From: Clostridiales bacterium | GTDB taxonomy: Bacteria; Bacillota; Clostridia; Oscillospirales; Acutalibacteraceae | Assembly (NCBI GenBank): GCA_019415925.1 | Contig: DXYG01000042.1 | Span: 1-21,288, forward strand | Reading direction: 5' to 3' | Length of the DNA stretch: 21,288 nt | The notes under the pieces: generated by a model | Seen by the model: the letters and a program-made list of their open reading frames with translations, nothing else | Told to the model about the DNA's origin: nothing | The model's database searches: none | Program-made: the position numbers and the translations under genes | Shown here: positions 1 to 7,976 of the stretch, piece by piece | Layout of the letters: the number at the start of each line of letters is the position of its first letter | Numbering within the stretch: the first letter of the stretch is position 1

Positions 1-3
1 TAC

Positions 4-9
4 TATAAA
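4..9 (+). promoter_or_regulatory. candidate -10 box of the thiamine operon
   Basis: TATAAA lies about 7 nt before the likely 5' end of the TPP riboswitch. A matching -35 box would lie outside the window, so this call rests on position and one hexamer only. Confidence 0.3.
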
Positions 10-19
10 TAAATTAATA

Positions 20-107
20 AAGGCGGGAGCTCAAGAGGGCTGAGAGGAAATGAATTGACATTTCGACCGTAATACCTGATTTGGATAATGCCAGCGTAGG
101 GACTTAA
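20..107 (+). promoter_or_regulatory. TPP riboswitch (THI element)
   Basis: The conserved THI-box blocks are present in order: a GGCGGGAGC opening strand, GGGCTGAGA at 37-45, ACCTGATTTGGATAATGCC at 74-92, and AGCGTAGGGA at 93-102. These form the pyrimidine- and pyrophosphate-sensing arms of the TPP aptamer. A strong intrinsic terminator follows at 119 and a thiamine operon begins at 205, so the element should end transcription when thiamine pyrophosphate is abundant. I did not find an unambiguous anti-terminator pairing by eye. Confidence 0.95.
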
Positions 108-118
108 ACTGTAATTTT

Positions 119-150
119 ACGAAGTGTGTCTTTTGGCATACTTCGTTTTT
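119..150 (+). terminator. riboswitch-controlled intrinsic terminator
   Basis: A 10-bp stem (ACGAAGTGTG at 119-128 against CATACTTCGT at 137-146, one G-U pair) has an 8-nt loop and runs into a T tract that continues GTTTT. Its position between the TPP aptamer and thiS makes it the expression platform. Confidence 0.85.
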
Positions 151-156
151 GTTTTA

Positions 157-188
157 TTGAGAACTGCGTGTCGGGGCGCTCGACTTTT
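157..188 (-). repeat. truncated inverted copy of the intergenic repeat
   Basis: Read on the minus strand, this stretch matches the first third of the repeat at 6355 and 17543, with three transitions in the last 26 nt. On the plus strand it forms the hairpin GTCGGG-GCG-CTCGAC (169-183), whose changes keep pairing through a G-U pair. It sits between the riboswitch terminator and the thiS ribosome binding site. The other two thirds of the repeat are absent. Confidence 0.7.
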
Positions 189-204
189 GTAAGGAGGGAT
201 AAAA

Positions 205-399
205 TTGATTTGCATTAACGGTGAAAAAATCGAAAAAGCTGAGATTTTACTGTCTGCTTATCTTGAAGAAAACGGAATTAATCCGCAGAGAATTGCTGTT
301 GAATTAAACGGCGAAATACTGCCAAAGGCGCAGTACAGTAATACCGTTTTAAAAGACGGCGACGTTGTTGAAATTGTAAATTTTGTCGGAGGAGGCTGA
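205..399 (+). CDS. thiS: ThiS, sulfur-carrier protein of thiazole synthesis
   Basis: This 64-residue ubiquitin-like protein ends in Gly-Gly-Gly, the tail that ThiF adenylates and that is converted to a thiocarboxylate donating sulfur to ThiG. Length and the LNGE...LKDGDVVEIV core fit ThiS. The start is TTG at 205, six bases after a strong AGGAGGG (192-198). It is the first gene of the TPP-controlled operon, and thiF begins two bases after its stop. The GGAGGAGG encoding the essential Gly tail also serves as the thiF ribosome binding site, so the two functions constrain the same bases. Confidence 0.93.
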   Translation: MICINGEKIEKAEILLSAYLEENGINPQRIAVELNGEILPKAQYSNTVLKDGDVVEIVNFVGGG

Positions 400-401
400 T
401 T

Positions 402-1046
402 ATGAATACTATAATTCCCGACAAAAGTGAAATTGATAATGTGCTTTCAATGAGGCACACTAAAGAAGTTTTTGAAAAGCTGAAAAACGCTCGTGTTGCC
501 GTTGCAGGACTTGGCGGATTAGGCTCAAACATTGCACTTATGCTTGCAAGAGCAGGAGTCGGTACACTTCATCTGATTGATTTTGACGAAGTGGATTTGA
601 GCAACTTAAACCGTCAGCAATATTTTATATGCCACCTCGGAATGTACAAAACCGATGCTATAAAAGACGAGATAAGCAGAATTAATCCGTACATTAACGT
701 AATTACAGACTGCGTTAAGGTGACTGATAAAAACATTGATACGCTTTTTAAAGACGACAATATAGTCTGCGAGGCGTTTGATAATCCTGACTGCAAGGCT
801 ATGCTTGTAAACCGTATTCTCGAAAGCAGAAAAGATGTATACATTGTTTCCGCATCGGGTATGGCCGGCACCGAAAAATCAAACACGATTATCACAAGAA
901 AAATTACAGACCGTTTTTACCTCTGCGGAGATGAAACAAGCGGTGCAGTTAAGGGCAACGGTCTGATGTCACCGAGAGTTACTATATGCGCCGCTCATCA
1001 GGCAAACGCAATACTGAGGATAATTCTCGGAAAATATGATGTATAA
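402..1046 (+). CDS. thiF: ThiF, ThiS adenylyltransferase (short family 2 form)
   Basis: ThiF is an E1-like enzyme that uses ATP to adenylate the C-terminal glycine of ThiS before sulfur loading. The sequence shows the Rossmann nucleotide motif GLGGLG (residues 36-41), an acidic strand LIDFDEVDLSNLNRQQ (58-73) and a 214-residue length. That is shorter than E. coli ThiF (about 250), and I see no paired CxxC zinc motifs. This matches the compact clostridial ThiF family 2 (TIGR02354). The stop codon lies 14 nt before the preferred thiG start, consistent with coupled translation. Confidence 0.9.
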   Translation: MNTIIPDKSEIDNVLSMRHTKEVFEKLKNARVAVAGLGGLGSNIALMLARAGVGTLHLIDFDEVDLSNLNRQQYFICHLGMYKTDAIKDEISRINPYINVITDCVKVTDKNIDTLFKDDNIVCEAFDNPDCKAMLVNRILESRKDVYIVSASGMAGTEKSNTIITRKITDRFYLCGDETSGAVKGNGLMSPRVTICAAHQANAILRIILGKYDV

Positions 1047-1059
1047 AGGAAGTAAAGAA

Positions 1060-1830
1060 ATGGAAAATGACAAACTGATTATCGGAGGTCACGAGTTCAG
1101 CTCACGCTTTATTTTAGGCTCGGGCAAATATTCTCTTGACCTTATCAAAGCGGCTGTTGAGAATGCAGGTGCAGAAATTATCACGCTTGCACTCAGACGT
1201 GCCGCAACGGGAAATGTTGCAAATATTCTTGACTATATTCCCGAAAATGTCACGCTTTTACCGAACACATCGGGTGCAAGAAATGCTGACGAGGCTGTCA
1301 GAATAGCAAGACTTGCAAGAGAAGTCGGATGCGGTGACTTTATTAAAATTGAAGTTATAAAGGATTCTAAATACCTTTTGCCCGATAACTACGAAACAAT
1401 CAAGGCTACAGAAATTCTTGCAAAAGAGGGCTTTGTAGTTATGCCGTATATGTACCCCGATTTGAATGTTGCAAGAAGTCTGCGTGATGCAGGAGCGGCT
1501 TCAATTATGCCGCTCGGTGCGCCAATCGGCTCTAACAAGGGTATCTGCACAAAGGAATTTATTAAAATTCTGATTGATGAAATTGATTTGCCGATTATTG
1601 TTGACGCAGGAATAGGCAGACCGTCACAGGCTTGCGAGGCTATGGAGATGGGTGCAGCGGCTGTTATGGCTAACACGGCAATTGCAACAGCAGGAGATAT
1701 TCCGCAAATGGCTGAAGCATTCAAAAAGGCAATTGAAGCAGGCAGACAGGCTTATCTTTCGGGACTCGGCAGAGTTATTGAAAAAGGTGCGTCTGCTTCT
1801 TCCCCACTTACGGGATTTCTTGAGAATTGA
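1060..1830 (+). CDS. thiG: ThiG, thiazole synthase
   Basis: ThiG condenses 1-deoxy-D-xylulose 5-phosphate, dehydroglycine (from ThiH) and ThiS thiocarboxylate sulfur into thiazole phosphate carboxylate. I chose ATG 1060 (AAAGGA at 1046-1050, 256 residues) over ATG 1036, which overlaps thiF and lacks a good ribosome binding site. With this start the Schiff-base lysine in DFIKIEVI is residue 96, the number of the catalytic lysine in B. subtilis ThiG. The phosphate-binding glycine-rich strands (VDAGIGRPSQA, MGAAAVMANTAIA) are intact. Confidence 0.95.
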   Translation: MENDKLIIGGHEFSSRFILGSGKYSLDLIKAAVENAGAEIITLALRRAATGNVANILDYIPENVTLLPNTSGARNADEAVRIARLAREVGCGDFIKIEVIKDSKYLLPDNYETIKATEILAKEGFVVMPYMYPDLNVARSLRDAGAASIMPLGAPIGSNKGICTKEFIKILIDEIDLPIIVDAGIGRPSQACEAMEMGAAAVMANTAIATAGDIPQMAEAFKKAIEAGRQAYLSGLGRVIEKGASASSPLTGFLEN

Positions 1831-1839
1831 GGCAGTAAA

Positions 1840-2994
1840 ATGGAAAACAGGACAAATCATATGGAATATCTGCCCGATATGGAGCAGATTGACTCAGACA
1901 TAAAAGACAAGGTTATCGAAGCTATGAATGCTTATGAGCCTGATAAGTATACAGAAAATGATGTTTTGCAGGCGCTTGAGCACGATACTAAAACGATTGA
2001 AGATTTCAAGGCTCTGCTTTCCCCTGCCGCTCTGCAGTTTTTAGAAGAAATCGCTCAGCAGGCACAGGCAGAAACAAGAAAGCACTTCGGAAATTCAATA
2101 AATATGTTCACTCCGCTTTATATTTCAAACTACTGCGAAAACTACTGCATTTACTGCGGCTTTAACTGCCACAACAAAATTCACCGTGCAAAGCTCAATT
2201 ACGAAGAAATTGAAAAGGAAATGCAGGCAATTGCAAAAACAGGCTTGCAGGAAGTCCTTTTGCTGACAGGTGAAAGCAAGAAGATGAGCGATGTTGAATA
2301 CATAGGCGAAGCGTGTAAAATTGCAAGAAAGTATTTCAAGGTTGTCGGACTTGAGGTTTATCCGATGAACAGCGACGAGTACAGCTATGTTCAGAAATGC
2401 GGTGCAGATTACGTCACCGTTTTTCAGGAAACATACAATTCGGACAAATACGAAACTTTGCACCTTGCCGGTCACAAGCGAGTTTTCCCCTATCGCCTTG
2501 AAACACAGGAACGTGCACTTATGGGCGGAATGAGGGGCGTCGGATTTGCGGCACTTCTGGGACTTTCGGATTTTAGAAAAGACGCTTTTGCAACAGGTAT
2601 TCACGCATATCTTATCCAGCGCAAATATCCCCACGCTGAGATTGCTTTTTCGTGTCCGAGATTAAGACCGATAATAAACAATGACAAAATCAATCCTAAA
2701 GACGTTCACGAACCTCAGCTTTTGCAGGTTATTTGTGCATACAGATTGTTTATGCCGTTTGCAAGCATAACGATTTCAACACGTGAATGTCAGCGTTTTC
2801 GTGATAACATTGTTCAGATTGCTGCTACAAAAATTTCGGCAGGTGTTGACGTCGGAATCGGCGGTCACAGCGACGGCGAGAAAAAGGGCGACGAACAGTT
2901 TGAAATTTCCGACGGAAGAAATGTTAAGGAAGTGTACGACGCACTTTGCAAAAACGGTATGCAGCCTGTAATGAGTGATTATATTTATGTTTAA
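1840..2994 (+). CDS. thiH: ThiH, tyrosine lyase (radical SAM dehydroglycine synthase)
   Basis: ThiH cleaves tyrosine to dehydroglycine and p-cresol for ThiG, using a [4Fe-4S] cluster and S-adenosylmethionine. The cluster motif is CENYCIYC (Cys99, Cys103, Cys106), followed by a radical SAM barrel and the ThiH/BATS-type C-terminus. Length is 384 residues, near the family norm. ATG 1840 follows GAGG (1829-1832); an in-frame ATG at 1861 is a possible alternative. Use of ThiH rather than the oxygen-dependent glycine oxidase ThiO fits an anaerobe. Confidence 0.95.
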   Translation: MENRTNHMEYLPDMEQIDSDIKDKVIEAMNAYEPDKYTENDVLQALEHDTKTIEDFKALLSPAALQFLEEIAQQAQAETRKHFGNSINMFTPLYISNYCENYCIYCGFNCHNKIHRAKLNYEEIEKEMQAIAKTGLQEVLLLTGESKKMSDVEYIGEACKIARKYFKVVGLEVYPMNSDEYSYVQKCGADYVTVFQETYNSDKYETLHLAGHKRVFPYRLETQERALMGGMRGVGFAALLGLSDFRKDAFATGIHAYLIQRKYPHAEIAFSCPRLRPIINNDKINPKDVHEPQLLQVICAYRLFMPFASITISTRECQRFRDNIVQIAATKISAGVDVGIGGHSDGEKKGDEQFEISDGRNVKEVYDALCKNGMQPVMSDYIYV

Positions 2995-4234
2995 GGTTAT
3001 ATGCGTAAGTGCAAGACAACACAGCAATGATTTCTTGCAGTCAATTGAGATGATTGCAAAAAGTGAAGCTGAAGCAATTATTCTGCGTGAAAAGGATTTA
3101 TCGGAAGATGAATACTTCCTGATTGCAAAAAAAGTTAAAGAAATCTGTGATAAATATATTAAAAAGCTGATTATTCACAACTTTATTGATGTTGCAAAAA
3201 GGCTCGGAATCAAAAATATTCAACTTCCTTTTTCAAAGTTTATTTCATTGAATAATATTCACAATGATTTTGAAAGCATAGGTACTTCCGTTCATACTGT
3301 TGAGGACGCTGTTCTTGCTGAAAAGTCGGGAGCTGATTACATAATTGCAGGACATATTTTTGCAACTGACTGCAAAAAAGGACTTGCGCCACGTGGAACT
3401 CAATTTTTAAAAGAAGTTTGCAAGGCTGTTAAAATACCTGTTTTTGCAATCGGAGGTATTGATAATAATTCTGTTACAGAATTATGCAATGTGAATTGCG
3501 ATAATTTTTCGGGTGTCTGCGTTATGTCTGCACTTATGAAAAGCAATAATCCGCAGGAGCTTGTACAAAAAATAAAGGATAGTTATTCTATGAAAACCGA
3601 CAGAAATAAATATTTGCTATATGCTGTCACTGACAGGCATTGGCTTAACGGCAGAACTCTTGAAGAAGATGTTGAGCTTGCTTTAAAAGGTGGTGTAACT
3701 CTTGTTCAACTGCGTGAAAAAAATCTTGATTTTGATGCTTTTTGTAAAGAAGCTGAAAAAATACACTCACTTTGCCAAAAATACAATGTTCCGCTTATTA
3801 TCAACGACAATGTTGAGGTTGCAAAGGCAGTTAATGCAGAGGGTGTGCACCTCGGTCAGGGGGATACGAGTATTGCAGAAGCAAGAGAGACTCTTGGTAA
3901 CAGCAAAATAATCGGTGCAACTGCAAGGACTAAAGAACAGGCTGTTAAAGCTGAAAAGGACGGTGCTGATTACATCGGAAGCGGCGCAGTTTTCGGCACA
4001 AGCACAAAAAGCGACGCTGTTAAAATGAGCTTTGAAACGCTGACTGAAATTTGCGATAGTATTACAATTCCTGTTACCGCAATAGGCGGAATTACAAAGG
4101 AAAATGTTTCTGAGCTTAAAGGAACAGGTATTTCAGGTGTTGCTGTTGTAAGCGGAATTTTTGCAGAAAAAGATATTTATAATTCTTCATTAGAATTAAG
4201 AAATAAAATTGAGGAGATTGTAAATGAAAAATAA
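2987..4234 (+). CDS. thiE: fused TenI-ThiE: thiazole tautomerase plus thiamine phosphate synthase
   Basis: Two ThiE-fold barrels are joined head to tail. Residues about 1-200 resemble TenI: they retain the family signature with the catalytic histidine (IGTSVHTVEDA, His103), while the pyrophosphate and metal loops of ThiE are degenerate. Residues about 206-415 are a full ThiE with LVQLREK, IINDNVEVA, GVHLGQ, ADYIGSGAVFGTSTK and PVTAIGGIT. ThiE joins thiazole phosphate to HMP-PP; TenI aromatises the ThiG product. I prefer ATG 2987 over GTG 2975; both overlap thiH. An internal ATG at 3590 behind AAAGGA could restart translation at the ThiE half. Confidence 0.9.
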   Translation: MFKVICVSARQHSNDFLQSIEMIAKSEAEAIILREKDLSEDEYFLIAKKVKEICDKYIKKLIIHNFIDVAKRLGIKNIQLPFSKFISLNNIHNDFESIGTSVHTVEDAVLAEKSGADYIIAGHIFATDCKKGLAPRGTQFLKEVCKAVKIPVFAIGGIDNNSVTELCNVNCDNFSGVCVMSALMKSNNPQELVQKIKDSYSMKTDRNKYLLYAVTDRHWLNGRTLEEDVELALKGGVTLVQLREKNLDFDAFCKEAEKIHSLCQKYNVPLIINDNVEVAKAVNAEGVHLGQGDTSIAEARETLGNSKIIGATARTKEQAVKAEKDGADYIGSGAVFGTSTKSDAVKMSFETLTEICDSITIPVTAIGGITKENVSELKGTGISGVAVVSGIFAEKDIYNSSLELRNKIEEIVNEK

Positions 4235-5024
4235 CCTCAAAATGAAAACTGTACTTACGATTGCCGGAAGTGATTCAAGCGGTGGTGCCGGAATTCAGGC
4301 AGATTTAAAAACTATGTGCTGTCTTGGCGTTTATGGAATGAGCGCAATTACTGCTCTTACTGCTCAAAACACTATGGGAGTCGCAGATATTTTTGAAGTA
4401 AATCCCGAATTTCTGCAAAAACAGCTTGACTGCATATTCACCGATATTTTTCCCGCTGCTGTTAAAACAGGTATGCTGTCGGATTCAAAGCTGATTGCAG
4501 TAATTGCCGATACCTTAAAAAAATACAAGGCAAAAAACATTGTTGTTGACCCCGTTATGGTTTCGACAAGCGGATCAAGACTTATTAAGGAAGATGCTGT
4601 TAATTCCCTGAAAGAATTACTCTTCCCTATTGCCGACATTATTACTCCAAACATTCCCGAGGCAGAAATTCTCGGTGAAATGGAAATTAAAACAAGAGCT
4701 GATATGGAAACTGTATGCAAAAAAATCAGCGTAAAATACGGCTGTTCCGTTCTCTGTAAGGGCGGTCACAGCGTTGAAGATTCAAACGACGTTTTATTCC
4801 ATAACAGAAAAATAGTATGGTATGAAAGCGTAAAAATTGATAATCCAAATACACACGGAACGGGCTGTACACTGTCAAGTGCTATTGCAAGCTATATTGC
4901 CCTTGGAAAAAGCGTTGAAGATTCTGTAAGGCTTGCAAAGGAATATCTTACAGGTGCAATAGGTGCAGGACTTGACCTTGGAAAAGGAAGCGGTCCTCTT
5001 GCCCACAACTATAAAATAATATAA
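4224..5024 (+). CDS. thiD: ThiD, HMP / HMP-phosphate kinase
   Basis: ThiD phosphorylates hydroxymethylpyrimidine (phosphate) to HMP-PP, the second substrate of ThiE. It is a ribokinase-fold enzyme of 266 residues with the N-terminal TIAGSDSSGGAGIQADLK motif, VVDPVMVSTSG in the middle, and the catalytic HGTGCTLSSA loop (Cys about 215). The start overlaps the end of the preceding gene by 11 nt and has an AGGAG just upstream, so translation is probably coupled. An ATG six codons inside (MKTVLTIAG) is an alternative start. Confidence 0.95.
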   Translation: MKNNLKMKTVLTIAGSDSSGGAGIQADLKTMCCLGVYGMSAITALTAQNTMGVADIFEVNPEFLQKQLDCIFTDIFPAAVKTGMLSDSKLIAVIADTLKKYKAKNIVVDPVMVSTSGSRLIKEDAVNSLKELLFPIADIITPNIPEAEILGEMEIKTRADMETVCKKISVKYGCSVLCKGGHSVEDSNDVLFHNRKIVWYESVKIDNPNTHGTGCTLSSAIASYIALGKSVEDSVRLAKEYLTGAIGAGLDLGKGSGPLAHNYKII

Positions 5025-5041
5025 GGAAAGGTCTGATAAAA

Positions 5042-6346
5042 ATGAGAGAATATGCTACACAAATGGAAGCTGCAAAAAAAGGAATTGTTACAAAGGAACT
5101 TGAATCCGTTGCAACAAAAGAGCGAATGACGGTTGAGGAGCTTATGCCGCTTGTTGCACAGGGAAAGGTTGTAATCTGCGCAAATAAGCTTCACACCTGC
5201 ATTGACCCACAGGGCGTCGGCTCAATGCTGAGCACAAAAATCAATGTAAATCTCGGTGTTTCACGTGACTGCAAGGACTATAATATTGAAATGCAGAAGG
5301 TTATGGAAGCAGTTAATATGGGCGCTCACGCAATTATGGACTTATCTTCGCACGGCGACACAATTCCTTTCAGAAGAAAGCTTACAAGCGAATGTCCCGC
5401 AATGATTGGTACAGTGCCTGTTTACGATTCTGTCATTCACTATCAGCGTGATCTTGACACGCTCACGGCACAGGACTTTATTGACGTTGTAAGACTTCAC
5501 GCTCAGGACGGAGTTGACTTTGTAACGCTCCACTGCGGAATTACACGCAAGACGATTGAGCAGATTAAAAAGCACAAAAGAAAAATGAACATTGTTTCAC
5601 GTGGCGGCTCGCTTGTTTTTGCGTGGATGTGTATGACTGGCAACGAAAATCCGTTCTATGAATATTATGATGAAATTCTCGACATCTGCCGTGAATATGA
5701 CGTTACAATCTCACTCGGCGATGCTTGCCGTCCGGGTTGTCTTGCTGACGCAAGCGACGTTTGCCAGATTGAGGAGCTTGTAAGGCTCGGTGAGCTTACA
5801 AAGCGTGCCTGGGCAAAGGACGTTCAGGTTATGGTTGAAGGTCCCGGACATATGCCTATGGACCAGATTGCGGCAAATATGAAAATTCAGAATACAATCT
5901 GCAACGGTGCTCCGTTCTATGTTCTCGGACCGCTTGTTACTGACATTGCTCCCGGTTACGACCATATTACTTCTGCTATCGGAGGGGCAATTGCGGCGGC
6001 TTCTGGTGCAGCTTTCCTCTGCTACGTAACTCCTGCCGAGCATCTTGCTTTGCCGAATGTTGAGGACGTTAAACAGGGAATTATCGCATCAAAAATTGCC
6101 GCTCACGCCGCAGACATTGCAAAGGGCGTACGAGGAGCAAGAGAGATTGATGATAAGATGGCTGACGCAAGAAGAAAGCTTGACTGGGAAGCACAATGGG
6201 AATGTGCAATTGACCCCGAAACAGCCAAGAAAATCCGTGACGACAGAAAGCCCGAGCACGACGACACCTGCTCAATGTGCGGTAAATTCTGCGCCGTAAG
6301 AAGTATGAACAAGGCTCTTAACGGCGAGCATATTGATATTTTATAA
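5042..6346 (+). CDS. thiC: ThiC, HMP-phosphate synthase
   Basis: ThiC rearranges aminoimidazole ribotide to the thiamine pyrimidine in a radical SAM reaction. The 434-residue protein has the ThiC signatures CRPGCLAD, MVEGPGHMP and VLGPLVTDIAPGYDHI. The C-terminal cluster motif is CSMCGKFC, Cys-x2-Cys-x3-Cys. That is one residue tighter than the x4 spacing of E. coli-type ThiC, and I believe it is normal for the short clostridial/archaeal form. AAGGAAAGG precedes the start. It is the last gene of the operon; the repeat at 6355 and a strong terminator follow. Confidence 0.97.
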   Translation: MREYATQMEAAKKGIVTKELESVATKERMTVEELMPLVAQGKVVICANKLHTCIDPQGVGSMLSTKINVNLGVSRDCKDYNIEMQKVMEAVNMGAHAIMDLSSHGDTIPFRRKLTSECPAMIGTVPVYDSVIHYQRDLDTLTAQDFIDVVRLHAQDGVDFVTLHCGITRKTIEQIKKHKRKMNIVSRGGSLVFAWMCMTGNENPFYEYYDEILDICREYDVTISLGDACRPGCLADASDVCQIEELVRLGELTKRAWAKDVQVMVEGPGHMPMDQIAANMKIQNTICNGAPFYVLGPLVTDIAPGYDHITSAIGGAIAAASGAAFLCYVTPAEHLALPNVEDVKQGIIASKIAAHAADIAKGVRGAREIDDKMADARRKLDWEAQWECAIDPETAKKIRDDRKPEHDDTCSMCGKFCAVRSMNKALNGEHIDIL

Positions 6347-6354
6347 TTAAATCT

Positions 6355-6432
6355 AAGTCGAGTGCCTCGACACGCAATTCGTGCAGACAGGTGATATTAT
6401 CAAACCTTCTTCACCCGACCGTTTCGGAGCAA
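6355..6432 (+). repeat. intergenic structured repeat, full copy
   Basis: This 78-bp unit is nearly identical to 17543-17621, with about eight differences and one 1-nt indel. Three hairpins can be drawn: GTCGAG-TGC-CTCGAC at the left, an AGGTGATA/TATC...CCT stem in the middle, and CCGA...TCGG at the right. It lies between the thiC stop and the bidirectional terminator. No reading frame is evident. Confidence 0.8.
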
Positions 6433-6447
6433 TTTTCAACTAAGTAA

Positions 6448-6488
6448 AAAAGTGCTGTTGCAGTTAATTTGCAGCAGCACTTTTTTGT
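6448..6488. terminator. bidirectional terminator between thiC and spoIVA
   Basis: AAGTGCTGTTGCA pairs with TGCAGCAGCACTT over 13 bp (one G-T) with an 8-nt loop. It is flanked by an A run on the left and a T run on the right, so it can end transcription from both convergent operons. Confidence 0.92.
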
Positions 6489-7966
6489 TAAAGAATTATG
6501 CAGATAAGTCCGTTACAGCCATCATTGATGATTTTTTCAATCGTTTCCCCTATTCTCCTGCGGGCGTCTGACGGCATTCTGGCAAGCTTATTGTGCAAGC
6601 CCTCGTTGACAAGCTCGTGTACTGACTTGCCGAAAATATTGCTTTCCCATATCTTTTCGGGATTTTCTTCAAATTCCTTGAGCAGATATGAAACAAGCTC
6701 CTCAGACTGCTGTTCCGAGCCGACTATCGGCGTTACCTCGGTTTTGGTTTCAACCCTCATCATATGAATTGACGGTGCGCTTGCTTTCAGCCTGATTCCG
6801 TACTTACCGCTTTGCTTGATTATCTGCGGTTCTTCAAGTGAAAGCTCGTCGATTGTCGGCATTACGATTCCGTAGCCTGTTTCCTTAACCTGCTCGTATG
6901 CCTGAGCAATCTTGTCAAACTCTTTCTGCTTTCTTGAAAGGTTATTAATACACTCAAGCAGCTCGCATTCGTCTTTGATTTCGATTTCGGTTTCTTCCGA
7001 AAGCACCTTATAGAACAAAGAGGTGTCGATTCCTACAGATATTGTTGCTATTCCTCTGCCGAGGTCGAGGTTTGTAAGGCGTGCATCATTGATGTATTCG
7101 CACTCTGAAAGCTCGTGAATCGTCTGCTGAACTTCACGTATTTTTTCAATTTTTTTGGAAGATTCTTTGATTGAATTGAAAATTACTGATTTCAGCCAAT
7201 GCTCTTTTTCAAGCTTAACAACCCACTTTGGAATGTCTACCTTGATTTCACGAATCGGGAATTCAAATAAAAGCTGTGCAAGTATCCTTTTTATTTCGTT
7301 CTCGCTTAGCTCCATACAGCTGACGGGTAATACGGGAACTTCGTACTGCTTTGATATTTCAGCCGCAAGTGCGATTGTATGCTCAGCCTCCGGCTCAGTT
7401 GAGTTTAAAAGGACAATAAAAGGTTTATTGATTTCTCTGAGCTCATTAATAACACGCTGTTCACTCTCGATATAATCTTCTCTCGGAATTTCACTGAATG
7501 AGCCGTCGGTTGTTATTACCAGTCCGATTGTTGAATGGTCGGTGATTACCTTTTTTGTACCGATTTCAGCCGCATCATCAAACGGTATTTCTTTATCAGA
7601 CCACGGCGTTTTTACCATTCTCGGCATATCCTCTTCGCTGTAACCGAGTGCGCTGTTGACAATATAACCTACGCAGTCAATCATTCTGACTTTGAAGGTT
7701 GTATTGTTTCCGAGGTTAATTTCAACCGATTCTTCGGGAATGAACTTCGGCTCGGTTGTCATTATTGTTCTGCCTGCCGAGGACTGCGGAAGCTCATCAA
7801 CCGTCCTTCTGTAGATGTTTTCATCTTTGATATTCGGAAGAACAAGTGAGTCCATAAAACGCTTGATAAATGTTGATTTACCTGTTCTTACAGGGCCGAC
7901 AACGCCGATGTATACGTCTCCGTCGGTACGTCTGGAAATATCCTGATATACGTTTCTCTCTTCCAT
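6488..7966 (-). CDS. spoIVA: SpoIVA, spore-coat morphogenetic ATPase
   Basis: SpoIVA polymerises by ATP hydrolysis into the basement layer of the coat on the forespore surface, recruited by SpoVM. The protein has 492 residues, the length of B. subtilis SpoIVA. It carries the Walker A motif GPVRTGKST (24-32; Lys30 as in B. subtilis), the MIDCVGY Walker B-like strand near residue 97, and the characteristic C-terminus ending NGLICIIL. TAGGAGG supplies its ribosome binding site and contains the sipL stop codon, with a 10-nt gap, so the two are cotranscribed. In Clostridia these genes are usually under sigma-E. Confidence 0.98.
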   Translation of the reverse strand: MEERNVYQDISRRTDGDVYIGVVGPVRTGKSTFIKRFMDSLVLPNIKDENIYRRTVDELPQSSAGRTIMTTEPKFIPEESVEINLGNNTTFKVRMIDCVGYIVNSALGYSEEDMPRMVKTPWSDKEIPFDDAAEIGTKKVITDHSTIGLVITTDGSFSEIPREDYIESEQRVINELREINKPFIVLLNSTEPEAEHTIALAAEISKQYEVPVLPVSCMELSENEIKRILAQLLFEFPIREIKVDIPKWVVKLEKEHWLKSVIFNSIKESSKKIEKIREVQQTIHELSECEYINDARLTNLDLGRGIATISVGIDTSLFYKVLSEETEIEIKDECELLECINNLSRKQKEFDKIAQAYEQVKETGYGIVMPTIDELSLEEPQIIKQSGKYGIRLKASAPSIHMMRVETKTEVTPIVGSEQQSEELVSYLLKEFEENPEKIWESNIFGKSVHELVNEGLHNKLARMPSDARRRIGETIEKIINDGCNGLICIIL

Positions 7967-7976
7967 TGTTTTCCTC

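Noticed and set aside
1036..1059. ATG 1036 as the thiG start
   Set aside because: It overlaps thiF and lacks a good ribosome binding site; ATG 1060 gives the standard 256-residue ThiG with its lysine at position 96.
2125..2634. 169-codon minus-strand frame inside thiH
   Set aside because: It mirrors conserved thiH codons, including the radical SAM motif; the low-complexity hydrophobic product looks like a reverse-frame shadow.
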